A stretch of 64,000 nt of DNA from Spirosoma oryzae (GCF_003002825.1 NZ_PVTE01000007.1:124001-188000), one strand, 5' to 3'. Shown: positions 8,700-16,963, numbered from the stretch's first letter. Numbers and translations are program-made. The notes: generated by a model not told the origin, from the letters alone.

Positions 8700-9368
8700 A
8701 TGCTGGCTGCTGAACTTATCGACCCAATGCTGCCGGCCCTGAAACCGACCGATTCGGTTGGGCAGGCGCTGGACTGGATGCAGGAACACCGCATTGGCCA
8801 ACTGGTCCTGATCGATCAGGGCGACTATCTGGGCATTGTCAGCGAAGAGCTGCTGCTCGATGTTGGCGACGATCAGCGGCCGCTGAAAAACATACTGCAT
8901 CTCTTCGAGCAGGTATACGTCTACGAAGGTCAGCACCTGTACGAAGTACTGGGTATGGTCATGCAGCAGCGTATGGACGTCGTGGCTGTACTGAACGAAG
9001 GTCGTGAATTTATCGGCACCGTGTCGACGGCCGAACTGCTACGGCAGTTTGCCCAGGAACTGGGTGTGCAGGAAAGCGGAGCCGTGCTGATTCTGAGCCT
9101 GAACGAGCGCGATTACTCGATGGCGGAAATCAGCCGACTGGTCGAGTCGAATAACGTCAAGATCATCAGCAGCTACTTTTCGAGTGCCGCTTATGGCATG
9201 CCCGATCGGTCACGGTTGACGCTTAAACTTAACCGACAGGACATTACGGCGGTTATAGCTACACTCGAACGGTTCGGGTATCAGATCGAAGCTGCATTTG
9301 CCAACACGCCCGTCGAAAGCATCGATCAGGAACGGCTGGACTCATTGCTGCGCTACTTAAATACGTAG
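8700..9368 (+). CDS. CBS-domain protein with C-terminal ACT-like domain
   Basis: 222 residues from the ATG at 8700 (an upstream TTG at 8685 is less likely). Two CBS motifs occupy about residues 1-55 and 65-125 and probably bind an adenosine nucleotide. Residues ~140-215 (start GAVLILSLNERDYSM, then an alternating hydrophobic pattern) look like an ACT-type ligand-binding domain. It is predicted to be a cytoplasmic regulatory sensor. A CBS gene directly before nadK is a recurring arrangement in Bacteroidetes, which hints at a link to NADP supply. The whole gap to nadK is filled by a heptad palindrome. Confidence 0.82.
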   Translation: MLAAELIDPMLPALKPTDSVGQALDWMQEHRIGQLVLIDQGDYLGIVSEELLLDVGDDQRPLKNILHLFEQVYVYEGQHLYEVLGMVMQQRMDVVAVLNEGREFIGTVSTAELLRQFAQELGVQESGAVLILSLNERDYSMAEISRLVESNNVKIISSYFSSAAYGMPDRSRLTLKLNRQDITAVIATLERFGYQIEAAFANTPVESIDQERLDSLLRYLNT

Positions 9369-9456
9369 GTTTTCGGTATTCGGTACACAGTTCTCGGTTG
9401 ATTGATACGTGCCGTGGTTGGCTACCGAAAACTGAAAACCGAAAACTGTATACCGC
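9369..9456. repeat. Heptad palindrome element, copy A
   Basis: The left arm consists of 7-base units TTTTCGG, TATTCGG, TACACAG, TTCTCGG. The right arm (9423-9456) is their degenerate inverted complement; 19 bases pair with two mismatches. The element starts 1 base after the CBS gene stop and ends 8 bases before the nadK ATG, filling the intergenic space. Confidence 0.75.
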
Positions 9457-9464
9457 ATTATTTT

Positions 9465-10340
9465 ATGAAAATCGCCATTCATGGGCGGAATTTCCCCGAG
9501 TCAGCCCGGCCTTATGTGCAGGCTATGTTCGAGGAATTAGCCAAACGGCAGGTCGACGTGCTGATCTCGGCGGGATATCGCGAGTTTCTGGATAACGCTG
9601 GCGTCGCTCACTACAGTCAATCGACGTATCTGCCCGAGGAAGGCGTTATCGACGCCGACTTCGTGTTTAGTCTGGGGGGCGATGGTACGCTACTCGACGC
9701 CGTGACGCATGTCGGGCCCCGGCAAATTCCGATCGTAGGGATCAACATCGGTCGGCTGGGCTTTCTGGCCACGGTTGCCCCCCCGTCGATCCGGCTCATG
9801 ATCGACGCACTTTTCAACGGGAAATACGGTATCGACGAACGCACGCTGGTCAATGTCCGGTCAACGCCCGATATTTTCGGGGCCTTACCATTTGGTCTCA
9901 ACGATTTTACGATTACCCGTACGCAGACATCTTCGATGATTACCGTACACTCGTACCTCGACGGTGAATTTCTGAACTCCTACTGGGCCGATGGGCTCAT
10001 CATTTCAACGCCCTCCGGTTCGACGGGGTACTCGCTGAGTTGCGGTGGACCGGTGCTCCTTCCTGAAAATAACAACCTGATCATTACCCCCATCAGTCCG
10101 CACAACCTCAATGTGCGCCCGATGATCGTGATGGACACCTGCCAGTTGTCGTTTGAGGTCGAGAGCCGCAGCGGTAACTTCCTGGCAGCACTCGACTCCC
10201 GCTCGTTTACCGTCGACGTGTCGGCCCGAATCAGCGTGCAGAAGGAAGACTTCAAAGCCCGACTGGTGAAGCTGGGCGACGAGAACTTCCTCAACACGCT
10301 GCGCAGCAAACTCAACTGGGGCTGGGACATCCGCAATTAG
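9465..10340 (+). CDS. nadK: NAD kinase
   Basis: 291 residues from the ATG at 9465. A longer frame opens at 9402 but would translate the repeat element, so I reject that start. NAD kinase phosphorylates NAD to NADP in the cytoplasm. The diagnostic GGDGTLLD motif is at about residue 75, the LND.TITR segment (usually NE) at ~150, and the conserved GSTGYSLSCGGP glycine-rich loop at ~185. Its neighbours are a CBS/ACT protein upstream and a DUF6089 barrel downstream. A good intrinsic terminator follows directly. Confidence 0.95.
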   Translation: MKIAIHGRNFPESARPYVQAMFEELAKRQVDVLISAGYREFLDNAGVAHYSQSTYLPEEGVIDADFVFSLGGDGTLLDAVTHVGPRQIPIVGINIGRLGFLATVAPPSIRLMIDALFNGKYGIDERTLVNVRSTPDIFGALPFGLNDFTITRTQTSSMITVHSYLDGEFLNSYWADGLIISTPSGSTGYSLSCGGPVLLPENNNLIITPISPHNLNVRPMIVMDTCQLSFEVESRSGNFLAALDSRSFTVDVSARISVQKEDFKARLVKLGDENFLNTLRSKLNWGWDIRN

Positions 10341-10384
10341 GCTGGTGCGATCCTTGCTGATGAGTTCCGCACAGGCCTTTTTTT
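10340..10384 (+). terminator. Intrinsic terminator of the CBS-nadK unit
   Basis: GGCTGGTGCG (10340-10349) pairs with CGCACAGGCC (10368-10377) over 9 of 10 positions (one G-U pair among them) and is followed by seven T residues (10378-10384). Confidence 0.8.
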
Positions 10385-10470
10385 GCGGATTCACCAATAA
10401 AAGCCACAAATTGCCGTTTCCGAAGAGATTACGCTTTGATTCATCCGGTTGATTCGCCCATACATTCTCT

Positions 10471-11472
10471 ATGAAAAAAATAAAATACCTGACTGCTGGT
10501 ATGCTATCGGTCGCTGCCTTGTTTGCTGACTCAACCGATAGTCTGGCGCAGCGACGCGTGAATACGCATTTTCTGCCGTACTCATCTGTCAGTTTCGGTG
10601 TTGGCTCCTCGCACTACTACGGTGATCTGGCCGGGTACCGGCAGTTTATTAAGGCAACGTATATCATGCCGCGCTGGAACGTAGGTATCGGCTACACCCG
10701 GCAATTTACGCCCAAGTTTGCCGCCCGCGCTACCTTTACCTGGGCACGTATTGCGGGGGACGACTACACGTTCAACAAGAACAACATCGTTGAGAACCTG
10801 CCTCAGTATGTCCGGAACCTGCACTTTCGCAACGATCTGAAAGAGTTTGCCATCACGGGCGTTTATAATTTTATTCCGGACGGACGGACGTCGGAAGAGC
10901 GGGCCAAATTTACGCCCTACATTTTCGGGGGCATTGCCCTGCTGGCGCACAGTCCCGAAGCGCGCACCCCGTATGATCCGAACGCGACTGAGGCACAGCA
11001 ATGGGTAAAATTACAGCCCCTGCACACGGAAGGACAGGGGCAACCCGGTTACGACAAACCGTACTCGCTCGTGACAGCGGCTATTCCGGTTGGCCTGGGT
11101 GTACGCTATAAACTGAACGAGAACTTCAACCTTGCGTTCGAAGTAGGCTTTCGGTACACGTTTACCGACTATCTGGATGATGCGGGCGGTAACTATGCCG
11201 CCAAGGATGCATTGACCGGGCTGGCAGCGCAGATGGCCGACCGTCGGCAGGAGGTTTACGCGGCCCGGCCGAAAAGCCACCCGAACCGGTATCAGCCCCT
11301 GGTCGATCTGTACCAGAATGGCGATCCTAGCCAGCAGGCACAAATTAGTAATGAATTGCAGGGAAGCGTTGTGCGGGGTGCCGATGGTAAACTAAACGAC
11401 GGTTACCTATTGACCAGCTTCCAGATTCATTACATCATCCCGAGTAAGATCAAGTGTCCCCCGATCCGATAG
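10471..11472 (+). CDS. DUF6089-type outer-membrane beta-barrel protein
   Basis: 333 residues: an N-terminal signal peptide (MKKIKYL..., cleavage near SLAQ at ~26), then alternating aromatic strands such as SSHYYGDLAG, WNVGIGYTRQF and FAFEVGFRYTFTDYLDD-like segments typical of small outer-membrane barrels. Cytophagales genomes usually have such a gene after nadK. The role is unknown; structural or envelope-assembly related function is an inference. A second, shorter paralogue starts 18 bases after the stop, so both probably form one transcript. Confidence 0.82.
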   Translation: MKKIKYLTAGMLSVAALFADSTDSLAQRRVNTHFLPYSSVSFGVGSSHYYGDLAGYRQFIKATYIMPRWNVGIGYTRQFTPKFAARATFTWARIAGDDYTFNKNNIVENLPQYVRNLHFRNDLKEFAITGVYNFIPDGRTSEERAKFTPYIFGGIALLAHSPEARTPYDPNATEAQQWVKLQPLHTEGQGQPGYDKPYSLVTAAIPVGLGVRYKLNENFNLAFEVGFRYTFTDYLDDAGGNYAAKDALTGLAAQMADRRQEVYAARPKSHPNRYQPLVDLYQNGDPSQQAQISNELQGSVVRGADGKLNDGYLLTSFQIHYIIPSKIKCPPIR

Positions 11473-11490
11473 GTAGTGACGAACCAACAC

Positions 11491-12147
11491 ATGCGTACGG
11501 CCCGGCTGCTCATCGCCGGGCTTTTCATAAGCCTGCATCTGCACGCGCAGAAGATCGAGGTGGGCGGTAGTCTGGGTGGTATGCTCTACAAAGGCGACGT
11601 ATCGGTCCGTCTCGACCCGCGTCTGTACCGACCGGCGGGTGGTCTGTTTTTCCGCTACAATGCTACGCGTTCGTTTTCCGCCCGACTGGGTGTTGCGTTG
11701 GGGGGCGTACGGGGCGATGATCGGCTAAGCAACGATCCATTTCAGCAGGCGCGGAACTTCGCGTTCCAAAGTTCGATCAGTGAACTGACAGGCGACCTGC
11801 AGTATAACTTTCGAAATTATACCTCACAGCCGAAAGTCAAAAACTGGACGCCCTATGTGTTTGGCGGCATCGGGCTTTTCAATAGCAGAAACGACGTCGT
11901 GCGGGGGCGGGGTATGCTGAATTTTCCGCTCGGTGTGGGACTGAAATATGAATTTCACCGCCCCTGGAGTATAGGATTTGAATTTGGTACACGCTTCACG
12001 CGCTACGATTACATCGACGGGCTGGGCGACCAGACGTTTGGAACGACAAGTAATAAGCTGGGGCAGAGTAATACCGCCCTGTCGGACAGCTATACCTACA
12101 CGGCAATCACGCTTAGCTACACGTTTTATAAGATTGTTTGCCCGTAA
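11491..12147 (+). CDS. DUF6089-type outer-membrane beta-barrel, second copy
   Basis: 218 residues from the ATG at 11491; a GTG at 11476 would add five residues before the signal peptide. The signal peptide (LLIAGLFISLHLHAQ) is followed by the same pattern as the previous gene: GGSLGGMLYKGDV, a central W-T-P-Y-V-F-G-G-I-G strand and a C-terminal SYTYTAITLSYTF strand typical of barrel proteins. It looks like a tandem paralogue of 10471-11472. The function is unknown. A strong hairpin follows. Confidence 0.82.
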   Translation: MRTARLLIAGLFISLHLHAQKIEVGGSLGGMLYKGDVSVRLDPRLYRPAGGLFFRYNATRSFSARLGVALGGVRGDDRLSNDPFQQARNFAFQSSISELTGDLQYNFRNYTSQPKVKNWTPYVFGGIGLFNSRNDVVRGRGMLNFPLGVGLKYEFHRPWSIGFEFGTRFTRYDYIDGLGDQTFGTTSNKLGQSNTALSDSYTYTAITLSYTFYKIVCP

Positions 12148-12170
12148 CCGGTTGCGCAATCGGTCCGTCG

Positions 12171-12213
12171 AAGGGGGCTTTGGTCGTATTTCGTATACGG
12201 GTAAAGCCCCCTT
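12171..12213. terminator. GC-rich hairpin after the DUF6089 pair
   Basis: AAGGGGGCTTT (12171-12181) pairs perfectly with AAAGCCCCCTT (12203-12213). There is no clear T-tract, but the position just after the operon end suggests a terminator or mRNA 3' stabiliser. Confidence 0.55.
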
Positions 12214-12249
12214 CGGCACGTTCGGTCCTTCGTATTACCGCGCTTTCCG

Positions 12250-12257
12250 TATTTTTG
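12250..12257 (+). promoter_or_regulatory. Candidate -7 promoter box for the M23 peptidase
   Basis: TATTTTTG, an exact TAnnTTTG box, 50 bases before the chosen ATG at 12307. No clear TTG at the -33 position. Confidence 0.45.
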
Positions 12258-12306
12258 GCGCGTAATTCAAATCTGACAGGTAGTGAGTAGTAATGGGTAC
12301 GCGCTT

Positions 12307-13098
12307 ATGCGAATACTGGGTATCGTAGTGGCAATACTGGTTGGCGGGCTGAATGCCGCATCATCACAGACAATGGACCGCGAGCCCGACGAACCGACGA
12401 TCTATTCCTACTGCCAGCAGTTTCAGGTGTTGTACACACAGATTCGGGAACAAAGTATTCAACCCGATTCGGCCCGTCGCCGGTTTAGTCAGATCATGCT
12501 TGGGCTAAAACACCGGTTTGATCAGGATGGGCGTATGCGCTACGACAGTCTGCAACGGGACAGCCTGCGCCGAACGGGTCAGTACTTTGCGTTTCCGATC
12601 CGGGGCTATAATCCACGCGCGATCGGCGGTACGCACGGCGAAGGCTACCGGGGCAAAGGTTTCGATTTATTCGATTACAACGTGCGGGGCAGTCACCCGG
12701 CACAGGATATTTTTATCGCCGACCGTAATCAGGATTGTATCGACGATCAGACCGGACGACCGGCGGATGTGCTGGCAATGACGAGCGGGGTTATACTGGC
12801 CATCGAAACGGCCTGGACGCCCGGCTCCGAGTACCGGGGCGGTAACTGGATCTGGCTATACGATCCGGTGATGAACGGGCTTTTTTATTACGCCCACAAC
12901 AACGTTGTCGACGTGCTGCCGGGGCAGTGGATCGGGGCCGGACAGAAAATCTCCGAAATGGGTCGTTCGGGCTTCAACGCCTATAAACCCCGGTCTCCGA
13001 CACACCTGCACCTGATGTACCTGCAAATTCTGCCCAGCGGCTTACCCGAGCCCGAGGATACCTACAAGTGGCTGCTCTCGGCAAAGACTTCTAAATGA
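12307..13098 (+). CDS. M23-family (LytM-like) peptidase
   Basis: 263 residues from the ATG at 12307; the frame extends to a GTG at 12283, but the signal peptide (MRILGIVVAILVGGLNAASSQ) starts at this ATG. Motifs of M23 zinc endopeptidases are present: HPAQDIF (first His and Asp ligands) near residue 130, a Y-Y-A-H strand near 195 and T-H-L-H at ~235. These enzymes cleave peptidoglycan cross-links in the periplasm; some members act on other Gly-rich substrates. A short insertion (NQDCIDDQTGRPAD) interrupts the core. The gene ends in front of a convergent small membrane-protein gene with a large palindrome between them. Confidence 0.85.
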   Translation: MRILGIVVAILVGGLNAASSQTMDREPDEPTIYSYCQQFQVLYTQIREQSIQPDSARRRFSQIMLGLKHRFDQDGRMRYDSLQRDSLRRTGQYFAFPIRGYNPRAIGGTHGEGYRGKGFDLFDYNVRGSHPAQDIFIADRNQDCIDDQTGRPADVLAMTSGVILAIETAWTPGSEYRGGNWIWLYDPVMNGLFYYAHNNVVDVLPGQWIGAGQKISEMGRSGFNAYKPRSPTHLHLMYLQILPSGLPEPEDTYKWLLSAKTSK

Positions 13099-13111
13099 AG
13101 TTATAAAGTTG

Positions 13112-13210
13112 TAGAGTCGTAAAGTTATAAAGTTGGCTGGCGCGTTCTGGCTGGTACCGGATGGGTTGACGCGCCAGCCAACTTTTCAACGCTATAACTT
13201 TAAAACTCTA
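13112..13210. repeat. Octad palindrome element
   Basis: The left arm contains 8-base units of the type GTTATAAA/GTCGTAAA leading into a 17-base core (13129-13145) that pairs perfectly with 13169-13185. The outer arms (TAGAGT..TAAAGTTATA against its complement ending at 13210) pair with two mismatches in 18. Further units extend to ~13100. It lies between convergent genes. It resembles the heptad elements in plan but has an 8-base period and a GC-rich core. Confidence 0.7.
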
Positions 13211-13211
13211 G

Positions 13212-13412
13212 TTACGATTCGCGTACGAGGTTGACGCCGGTGATCAGGAAGATCATGCCTACGATAAACGGAGCTGCTGATTCGGCCTTGTTGATGCTCA
13301 TACCCAGCAGGGGCTTGCCATCCGATAGAAAGGCAACGAGGGCAAACAGGACGACGACGACGCCCAGAATTGTCAATGACGTGCCGAAGAACCGGCGGGT
13401 ATTGTTTTCCAT
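13212..13412 (-). CDS. Small two-helix membrane protein
   Basis: 66 residues with two clear membrane segments (about 11-30, LTILGVVVVLFALVAFL, and 47-62, APFIVGMIFLITGVNLV) joined by a short polar loop. The N-terminus MENNTRRFFG is basic and cytoplasmic by the positive-inside rule. I do not recognise the family. It lies upstream-to-downstream with the tRNA nucleotidyltransferase gene on the opposite side of a 47-base gap, on the same strand. An overlapping plus-strand frame of equal length is judged a shadow because it lacks hydrophobic periodicity. Confidence 0.6.
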   Translation of the reverse strand: MENNTRRFFGTSLTILGVVVVLFALVAFLSDGKPLLGMSINKAESAAPFIVGMIFLITGVNLVRES

Positions 13413-13459
13413 GGTGTATTCAGGTGGTTGATACGCTATAGCTCAGGTGTAGTAACTCG

Positions 13460-14941
13460 TTAAGGCAGATTCAGTTCGAGCGGTTTGACGACGGTCAGGT
13501 TACGCTTACGCCCTTCTTCCAGCAAAAAAAGGTAGGCCGTTTCGAGCGTATTGGGTATGTCGCCGTCGAGAATGGCTTCCCGGATAAACGTTTTCAGCTC
13601 GCCTACTTCCTTCGACGGCGGTAAGCCAAACGTTTCCATAATCAGTTCACCGGTGATGACGGGCTGGAAACTGCGTAGTTTATCGCGTTCTTCTAAATCA
13701 ATTAATTTTTGCTCGACCCGGTCGAAGTTGCGGAGGTGCTTCTGTACTTTTTCGTAATTCTTCGACGTGATGTCGGCCCGGCACAGCGCCATCAGCCCGT
13801 CAAGATCGTCGCCCGCATCGACCAGCAGCCGACGTAGCGCCGAATCGGTGATCTGCTCTTTGGTGAGGGCAATGGGGCGGAGGTGCAGCCGAACCAGCTT
13901 CTGCACAAACCGCATCGACTCGTGCAGTGGCAATTTCATCGTCCGAAAAATACCCGGTACCCAGCGGGCCCCCAGATCTTCGTGCCCGTGAAACGTCCAG
14001 CCAACCTTCTTGTCATAGCGTTTGGTGGCGGGCTTGGCGATGTCGTGCAGGAGCGCGGCCCAGCGCAGCCACAGTTCCTGTGCGTTGAGTTCGGGCGTCG
14101 ACTTGGTGCGGCTGGCGATGTTGTCGAGCACCTGCAACGTGTGGTAGAAGTTGTCCTTGTGGCCCCGTCCTTCGATGGTTTCGACGCCTTTCAGCGCCAC
14201 CAGTTCCGGGAAAATACGGTCGAGCAAGCCGGCATGGTATAGCAGTTTGAAGCCGTAGGAGGGCGTCGGCGACAGAATGATCTTGTTCAATTCGTCGGTG
14301 ATGCGCTCGCGCGACACGATGCCAATGCGATCGTTCATCTGCACGATGGCATCGAACGTAGCGGGTTCGATGTCGAAGTTGAGTTGCGACGCGAAGCGAA
14401 TCGCCCGCATCATGCGCAGCGGATCGTCGGAGAAGGTAACCAGCGGATCGAGCGGAGTGCGGATGATCTTTCGTTTGAGATCCTTCTGTCCGTCGAACGG
14501 ATCGAGCAGGTCGCCGAACACGCCCGTTGCGCTGCTGCGGTTCAGTTGAATACCCATCGCGTTGATGGTGAAGTCGCGCCGGTTCTGATCATCTTCGAGC
14601 GTACCATCTTCCACGATGGGTTTGCGCGAGTCCGACCGGTACGATTCTTTACGCGCGCCGACGAATTCGACTTCCCACACCTGCCCGCCCAGCGTGACTT
14701 TGACCATGGCGGTACCAAAGCTGGGGAACACGGCCACGGGAGCCTTCATCGCTTTGCCAACGGCTTCCGCCAGCGCAATACCGCTACCCACGCAAACGAC
14801 GTCGATGTCTTTCGACGGGCGTTTCAGTAGCAGATCGCGTACAAACCCGCCCACCACATACGCACGAACGCCCAGCGCGTCGGCCTGTTGCGCCAGCGTC
14901 TCGAAAATGGGGTTGGCCTGTAGTGTGTCGGTAAAATTCAT
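13460..14941 (-). CDS. CCA tRNA nucleotidyltransferase / poly(A) polymerase family with HD domain
   Basis: 493 residues. The N-terminal nucleotidyltransferase domain shows YVVGGFVRDLLL and the carboxylate pair in KDIDVV (about residues 30-50), then RRDFTINAMG at ~125. A central RNA-binding region follows, with an HD domain (LLHDIAKP, ~300) containing the metal-binding His-Asp pair. Bacteroidetes proteins of this architecture add or repair the CCA end of tRNA; poly(A) polymerase activity cannot be excluded. The start is the ATG at 14941, next to a heptad palindrome that fills the gap to the upstream Sua5-like gene on the same strand. Confidence 0.9.
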   Translation of the reverse strand: MNFTDTLQANPIFETLAQQADALGVRAYVVGGFVRDLLLKRPSKDIDVVCVGSGIALAEAVGKAMKAPVAVFPSFGTAMVKVTLGGQVWEVEFVGARKESYRSDSRKPIVEDGTLEDDQNRRDFTINAMGIQLNRSSATGVFGDLLDPFDGQKDLKRKIIRTPLDPLVTFSDDPLRMMRAIRFASQLNFDIEPATFDAIVQMNDRIGIVSRERITDELNKIILSPTPSYGFKLLYHAGLLDRIFPELVALKGVETIEGRGHKDNFYHTLQVLDNIASRTKSTPELNAQELWLRWAALLHDIAKPATKRYDKKVGWTFHGHEDLGARWVPGIFRTMKLPLHESMRFVQKLVRLHLRPIALTKEQITDSALRRLLVDAGDDLDGLMALCRADITSKNYEKVQKHLRNFDRVEQKLIDLEERDKLRSFQPVITGELIMETFGLPPSKEVGELKTFIREAILDGDIPNTLETAYLFLLEEGRKRNLTVVKPLELNLP

Positions 14942-14956
14942 AGTAGTAGTTTGTAG

Positions 14957-15063
14957 TTTTCAGTATTCGGTTTACAGTGATTCAACACGTTCCGTTTGCC
15001 GGTGGCTGTTGACATAGACAGGCCCAAGGGACCGTAAACAGTAAACTGAATACCGAAAACCGC
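14957..15063. repeat. Heptad palindrome element, copy B
   Basis: The left arm TTTTCAG, TATTCGG, TTTACAG matches the inverted right arm (15031-15063) across 22 bases except at the variable sixth base of each heptad. It lies between two minus-strand genes. Its left end is 15 bases from the start codon of the tRNA nucleotidyltransferase and its right end 3 bases from the stop of the Sua5-like gene. Confidence 0.75.
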
Positions 15064-15066
15064 ACG

Positions 15067-15597
15067 TTATTTTCTAATGAACGCCATGCCGCCGTCCAGG
15101 TCGAGCCGGATGATGCGGGGCTTGCGGGGCATGCCGGGTAAGGCACCAAATCGTTCGCTAACGGCGGCTTCGGCGGGTGGGGGCAAGGTCAGCGACTCGA
15201 ACGGAATCGTGAGCAGGCCCCGGCCGAAACCACCGATCAACCGCTGAACCTCGGCGTTCAACGACCGCCGGACGGCAATTTCCTGGCTCTGTTCGAGTAG
15301 TACGGGAGCAATGTTTTTTCCCTGCTCGAAGACGACGATCAGCGGGTTTTCGGCAAAGTCGACCACGTCGTAAGCAACGTCGGGCAGTTTGGCCACGTAC
15401 AGCACCAGTTGATCGGCGTTCTGAATGAGCACCGTCGGGCGGACGCCGTCGGGCATGACCGAAAAAAGTGTCAGGAGTTTCGCAACGGCTTCTTCGTTGG
15501 TCGGGTCGGCGGCAACCGACCAGCCGGCTTCGTCGGCCAGCGCGATCAGGTTGCCCTGCCGGAGTTGATAGGTAATGTCGCGGATTGTAGCTGCCAT
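15067..15597 (-). CDS. Degenerate Sua5/YrdC-like protein
   Basis: 176 residues over the length of a single YrdC domain. The AADPTNEEAVAKLLTL segment (~29-44) and the NPLIVVFEQGKN and EIAVRRSL pieces recall TsaC/Sua5, which makes threonylcarbamoyl-AMP for tRNA t6A. However, the family's KxR and NPL substrate-binding signature after the AVAKLL helix reads SVMPDGVRPT here, and the TETVYGL-type motif reads ADEAGWSV. Key residues are therefore replaced and I doubt it is the cell's active TsaC. It may be a paralogue with a changed role. It is predicted cytoplasmic and lies upstream of the tRNA nucleotidyltransferase on the same strand, so a tRNA-related role is plausible. Confidence 0.7.
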   Translation of the reverse strand: MAATIRDITYQLRQGNLIALADEAGWSVAADPTNEEAVAKLLTLFSVMPDGVRPTVLIQNADQLVLYVAKLPDVAYDVVDFAENPLIVVFEQGKNIAPVLLEQSQEIAVRRSLNAEVQRLIGGFGRGLLTIPFESLTLPPPAEAAVSERFGALPGMPRKPRIIRLDLDGGMAFIRK

Positions 15598-15611
15598 AGT
15601 TGTCTAAACCA

Positions 15612-15619
15612 CAAAGATA
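15612..15619 (-). promoter_or_regulatory. Candidate -7 promoter box for the Sua5-like gene
   Basis: The minus strand reads TATCTTTG, an exact TAnnTTTG box, 15 bases before the start codon at 15597. This implies a very short leader, as is common in this phylum. No clear -33 TTG. Confidence 0.45.
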
Positions 15620-15798
15620 CGGCACGGTTTGCCATTCGCCAGCCGTGTTGCCCCTTTGTTCAGACATGCGCCGGACGTAGCTTCGTTCGTTCGCGATAGA
15701 CAACCAAGCGCTAACACCGTTTACTGCTTATGTTCGCCGATCAATGACTACATTGTCGCGAACGCCAGCTAAACGCAATAACCTTATTCCTGATAACC

Positions 15799-16518
15799 AT
15801 GAAAGCAGTTGTAGTTTCTTTACTTCTTGGCCTGTGTCAGCTGACGGCAATAGCGCAGGTAAAACCGACGGATCTGGTAGGTGCCTGGCAGTTTGTAGCG
15901 CCGTCGGGTACGCGTACGGTGCTGACGTTCACGGACAATTACGTTATGCATACGGCCTACGAACCCGGCCGATTCATCAGTACCAGTGGCGGAACATGGC
16001 AACTGGCGGGTAACAACCTGATCGAAATTATCGAGTTCAACGCAGCGGACAGTACCCGTGTCGGGTCAATCGACCGCATGGGCGTTAGCCTGACTAACAA
16101 AAAGCTGACCGTAGCCACCCGATCTGGGAAGATGATATTCGATCGAATCGATCAATTCAACTCGCCGGAGCAACTGGCCGGTTTATGGCGCATTACGAGC
16201 CGGGCCAACGATGCGGGGCAACTGACGCCTATGCAGCGTGGCCCCCGCAAGACGCTTAAATTGCTGACCGGAACGCGCTTCCAATGGGTCGCTATCAATC
16301 CGCAGACAAAGCAGTTTTCCGGTACGGGTGGTGGCACCTATACCCTGAAAGACGGGAAGTACACCGAGACAATCGAGTTTTTCTCCCGCGATAACAGCCG
16401 CGTCGGTAAGTCGCTGACGTTCGGGGCCGAGGTTGGTCCTACGGAGTGGCATCATACCGGGCAAAGCTCGACCGGTGGCCCCGTCAACGAAATCTGGACG
16501 CGGGAAACGGGGAACTAA
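15799..16518 (+). CDS. Secreted protein with two tandem lipocalin-like domains
   Basis: 239 residues: a signal peptide (MKAVVVSLLLGLCQLTAIAQ), then two homologous halves. Half one begins DLVGAWQFVAPSG and contains GGTWQLAGNNLIEIIEFNAADSTRVG. Half two begins LAGLWRITSRAND and contains GGTYTLKDGKYTETIEFFSRDNSRVG. The repeats suggest an internal duplication of a small beta-barrel domain, as in DUF4488-like periplasmic proteins of Bacteroidetes. No catalytic residues are evident. The protein is probably periplasmic and may bind a hydrophobic ligand (inference). It stands alone between the divergent Sua5-like gene and a small lipoprotein gene. Confidence 0.75.
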   Translation: MKAVVVSLLLGLCQLTAIAQVKPTDLVGAWQFVAPSGTRTVLTFTDNYVMHTAYEPGRFISTSGGTWQLAGNNLIEIIEFNAADSTRVGSIDRMGVSLTNKKLTVATRSGKMIFDRIDQFNSPEQLAGLWRITSRANDAGQLTPMQRGPRKTLKLLTGTRFQWVAINPQTKQFSGTGGGTYTLKDGKYTETIEFFSRDNSRVGKSLTFGAEVGPTEWHHTGQSSTGGPVNEIWTRETGN

Positions 16519-16604
16519 GTGGTGGTACAGGGATTATAAAAGGCGTCGTTCCAACCCATTGGCGGTACGATAGGTCTGGCAATAAACCAACCACACACTG
16601 ATCG

Positions 16605-16955
16605 ATGAATCGTTTTCTGCACCTCTGTCTTTTTGCCGGCCTGTTGTCATTAGGCTGTCGGCGCAGTGATGTTCCAACTGGTATTCCAACCTGTCTTCAA
16701 ACCCGGATCGATATGATCAAAGCCGAGGGCGTGTGGAGCCCACCCGCGAAAGTCTATCAGTATCGGTATCAGGGCCGGACCGTCTATTTCATCCCACAAC
16801 ATTGCTGCGATATTCCGAGCCAGCTGCTGGACGATCAGTGCAATACCATCTGCCTGCCCGACGGTGGTTTCGCTGGTTCGGGCGATGGCAAATGCACCGA
16901 CTTCTTCGAGAAGCGGACGGAAGAGAAATTACTCTGGGAAGATACCCGGAAGTAG
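16605..16955 (+). CDS. Small cysteine-rich lipoprotein
   Basis: 116 residues. The N-terminus ends in LLSLGCRR, a lipobox with acylated Cys18, so the protein is likely anchored in a membrane. Seven further cysteines (C-L-Q-T, HCCDIP, DDQCNTIC, GDGKCTD) are conserved-looking and probably form disulfides. The pattern VYQYRYQGRTVYFIPQHCCD with C-terminal GGxxGxGDGxC recalls a small uncharacterised Bacteroidetes family (DUF6970-like, from memory and not checked). The function is unknown. A REPIN-like element begins 8 bases after the stop. Confidence 0.75.
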   Translation: MNRFLHLCLFAGLLSLGCRRSDVPTGIPTCLQTRIDMIKAEGVWSPPAKVYQYRYQGRTVYFIPQHCCDIPSQLLDDQCNTICLPDGGFAGSGDGKCTDFFEKRTEEKLLWEDTRK

Positions 16956-16963
16956 TGGAGCGT

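Noticed and set aside
9402..9464. N-terminal extension of NAD kinase
   Set aside because: It would translate the heptad palindrome; the conserved protein begins at the ATG at 9465. The same reasoning rejects the early starts at 27149 (moaC), 33602 (HAD phosphatase) and 42090 (SusD), which run through repeats.
13231..13431. 66-codon plus-strand frame opposite the small membrane protein
   Set aside because: The minus-strand frame has two clear membrane helices and a natural start; the plus-strand frame is its shadow.
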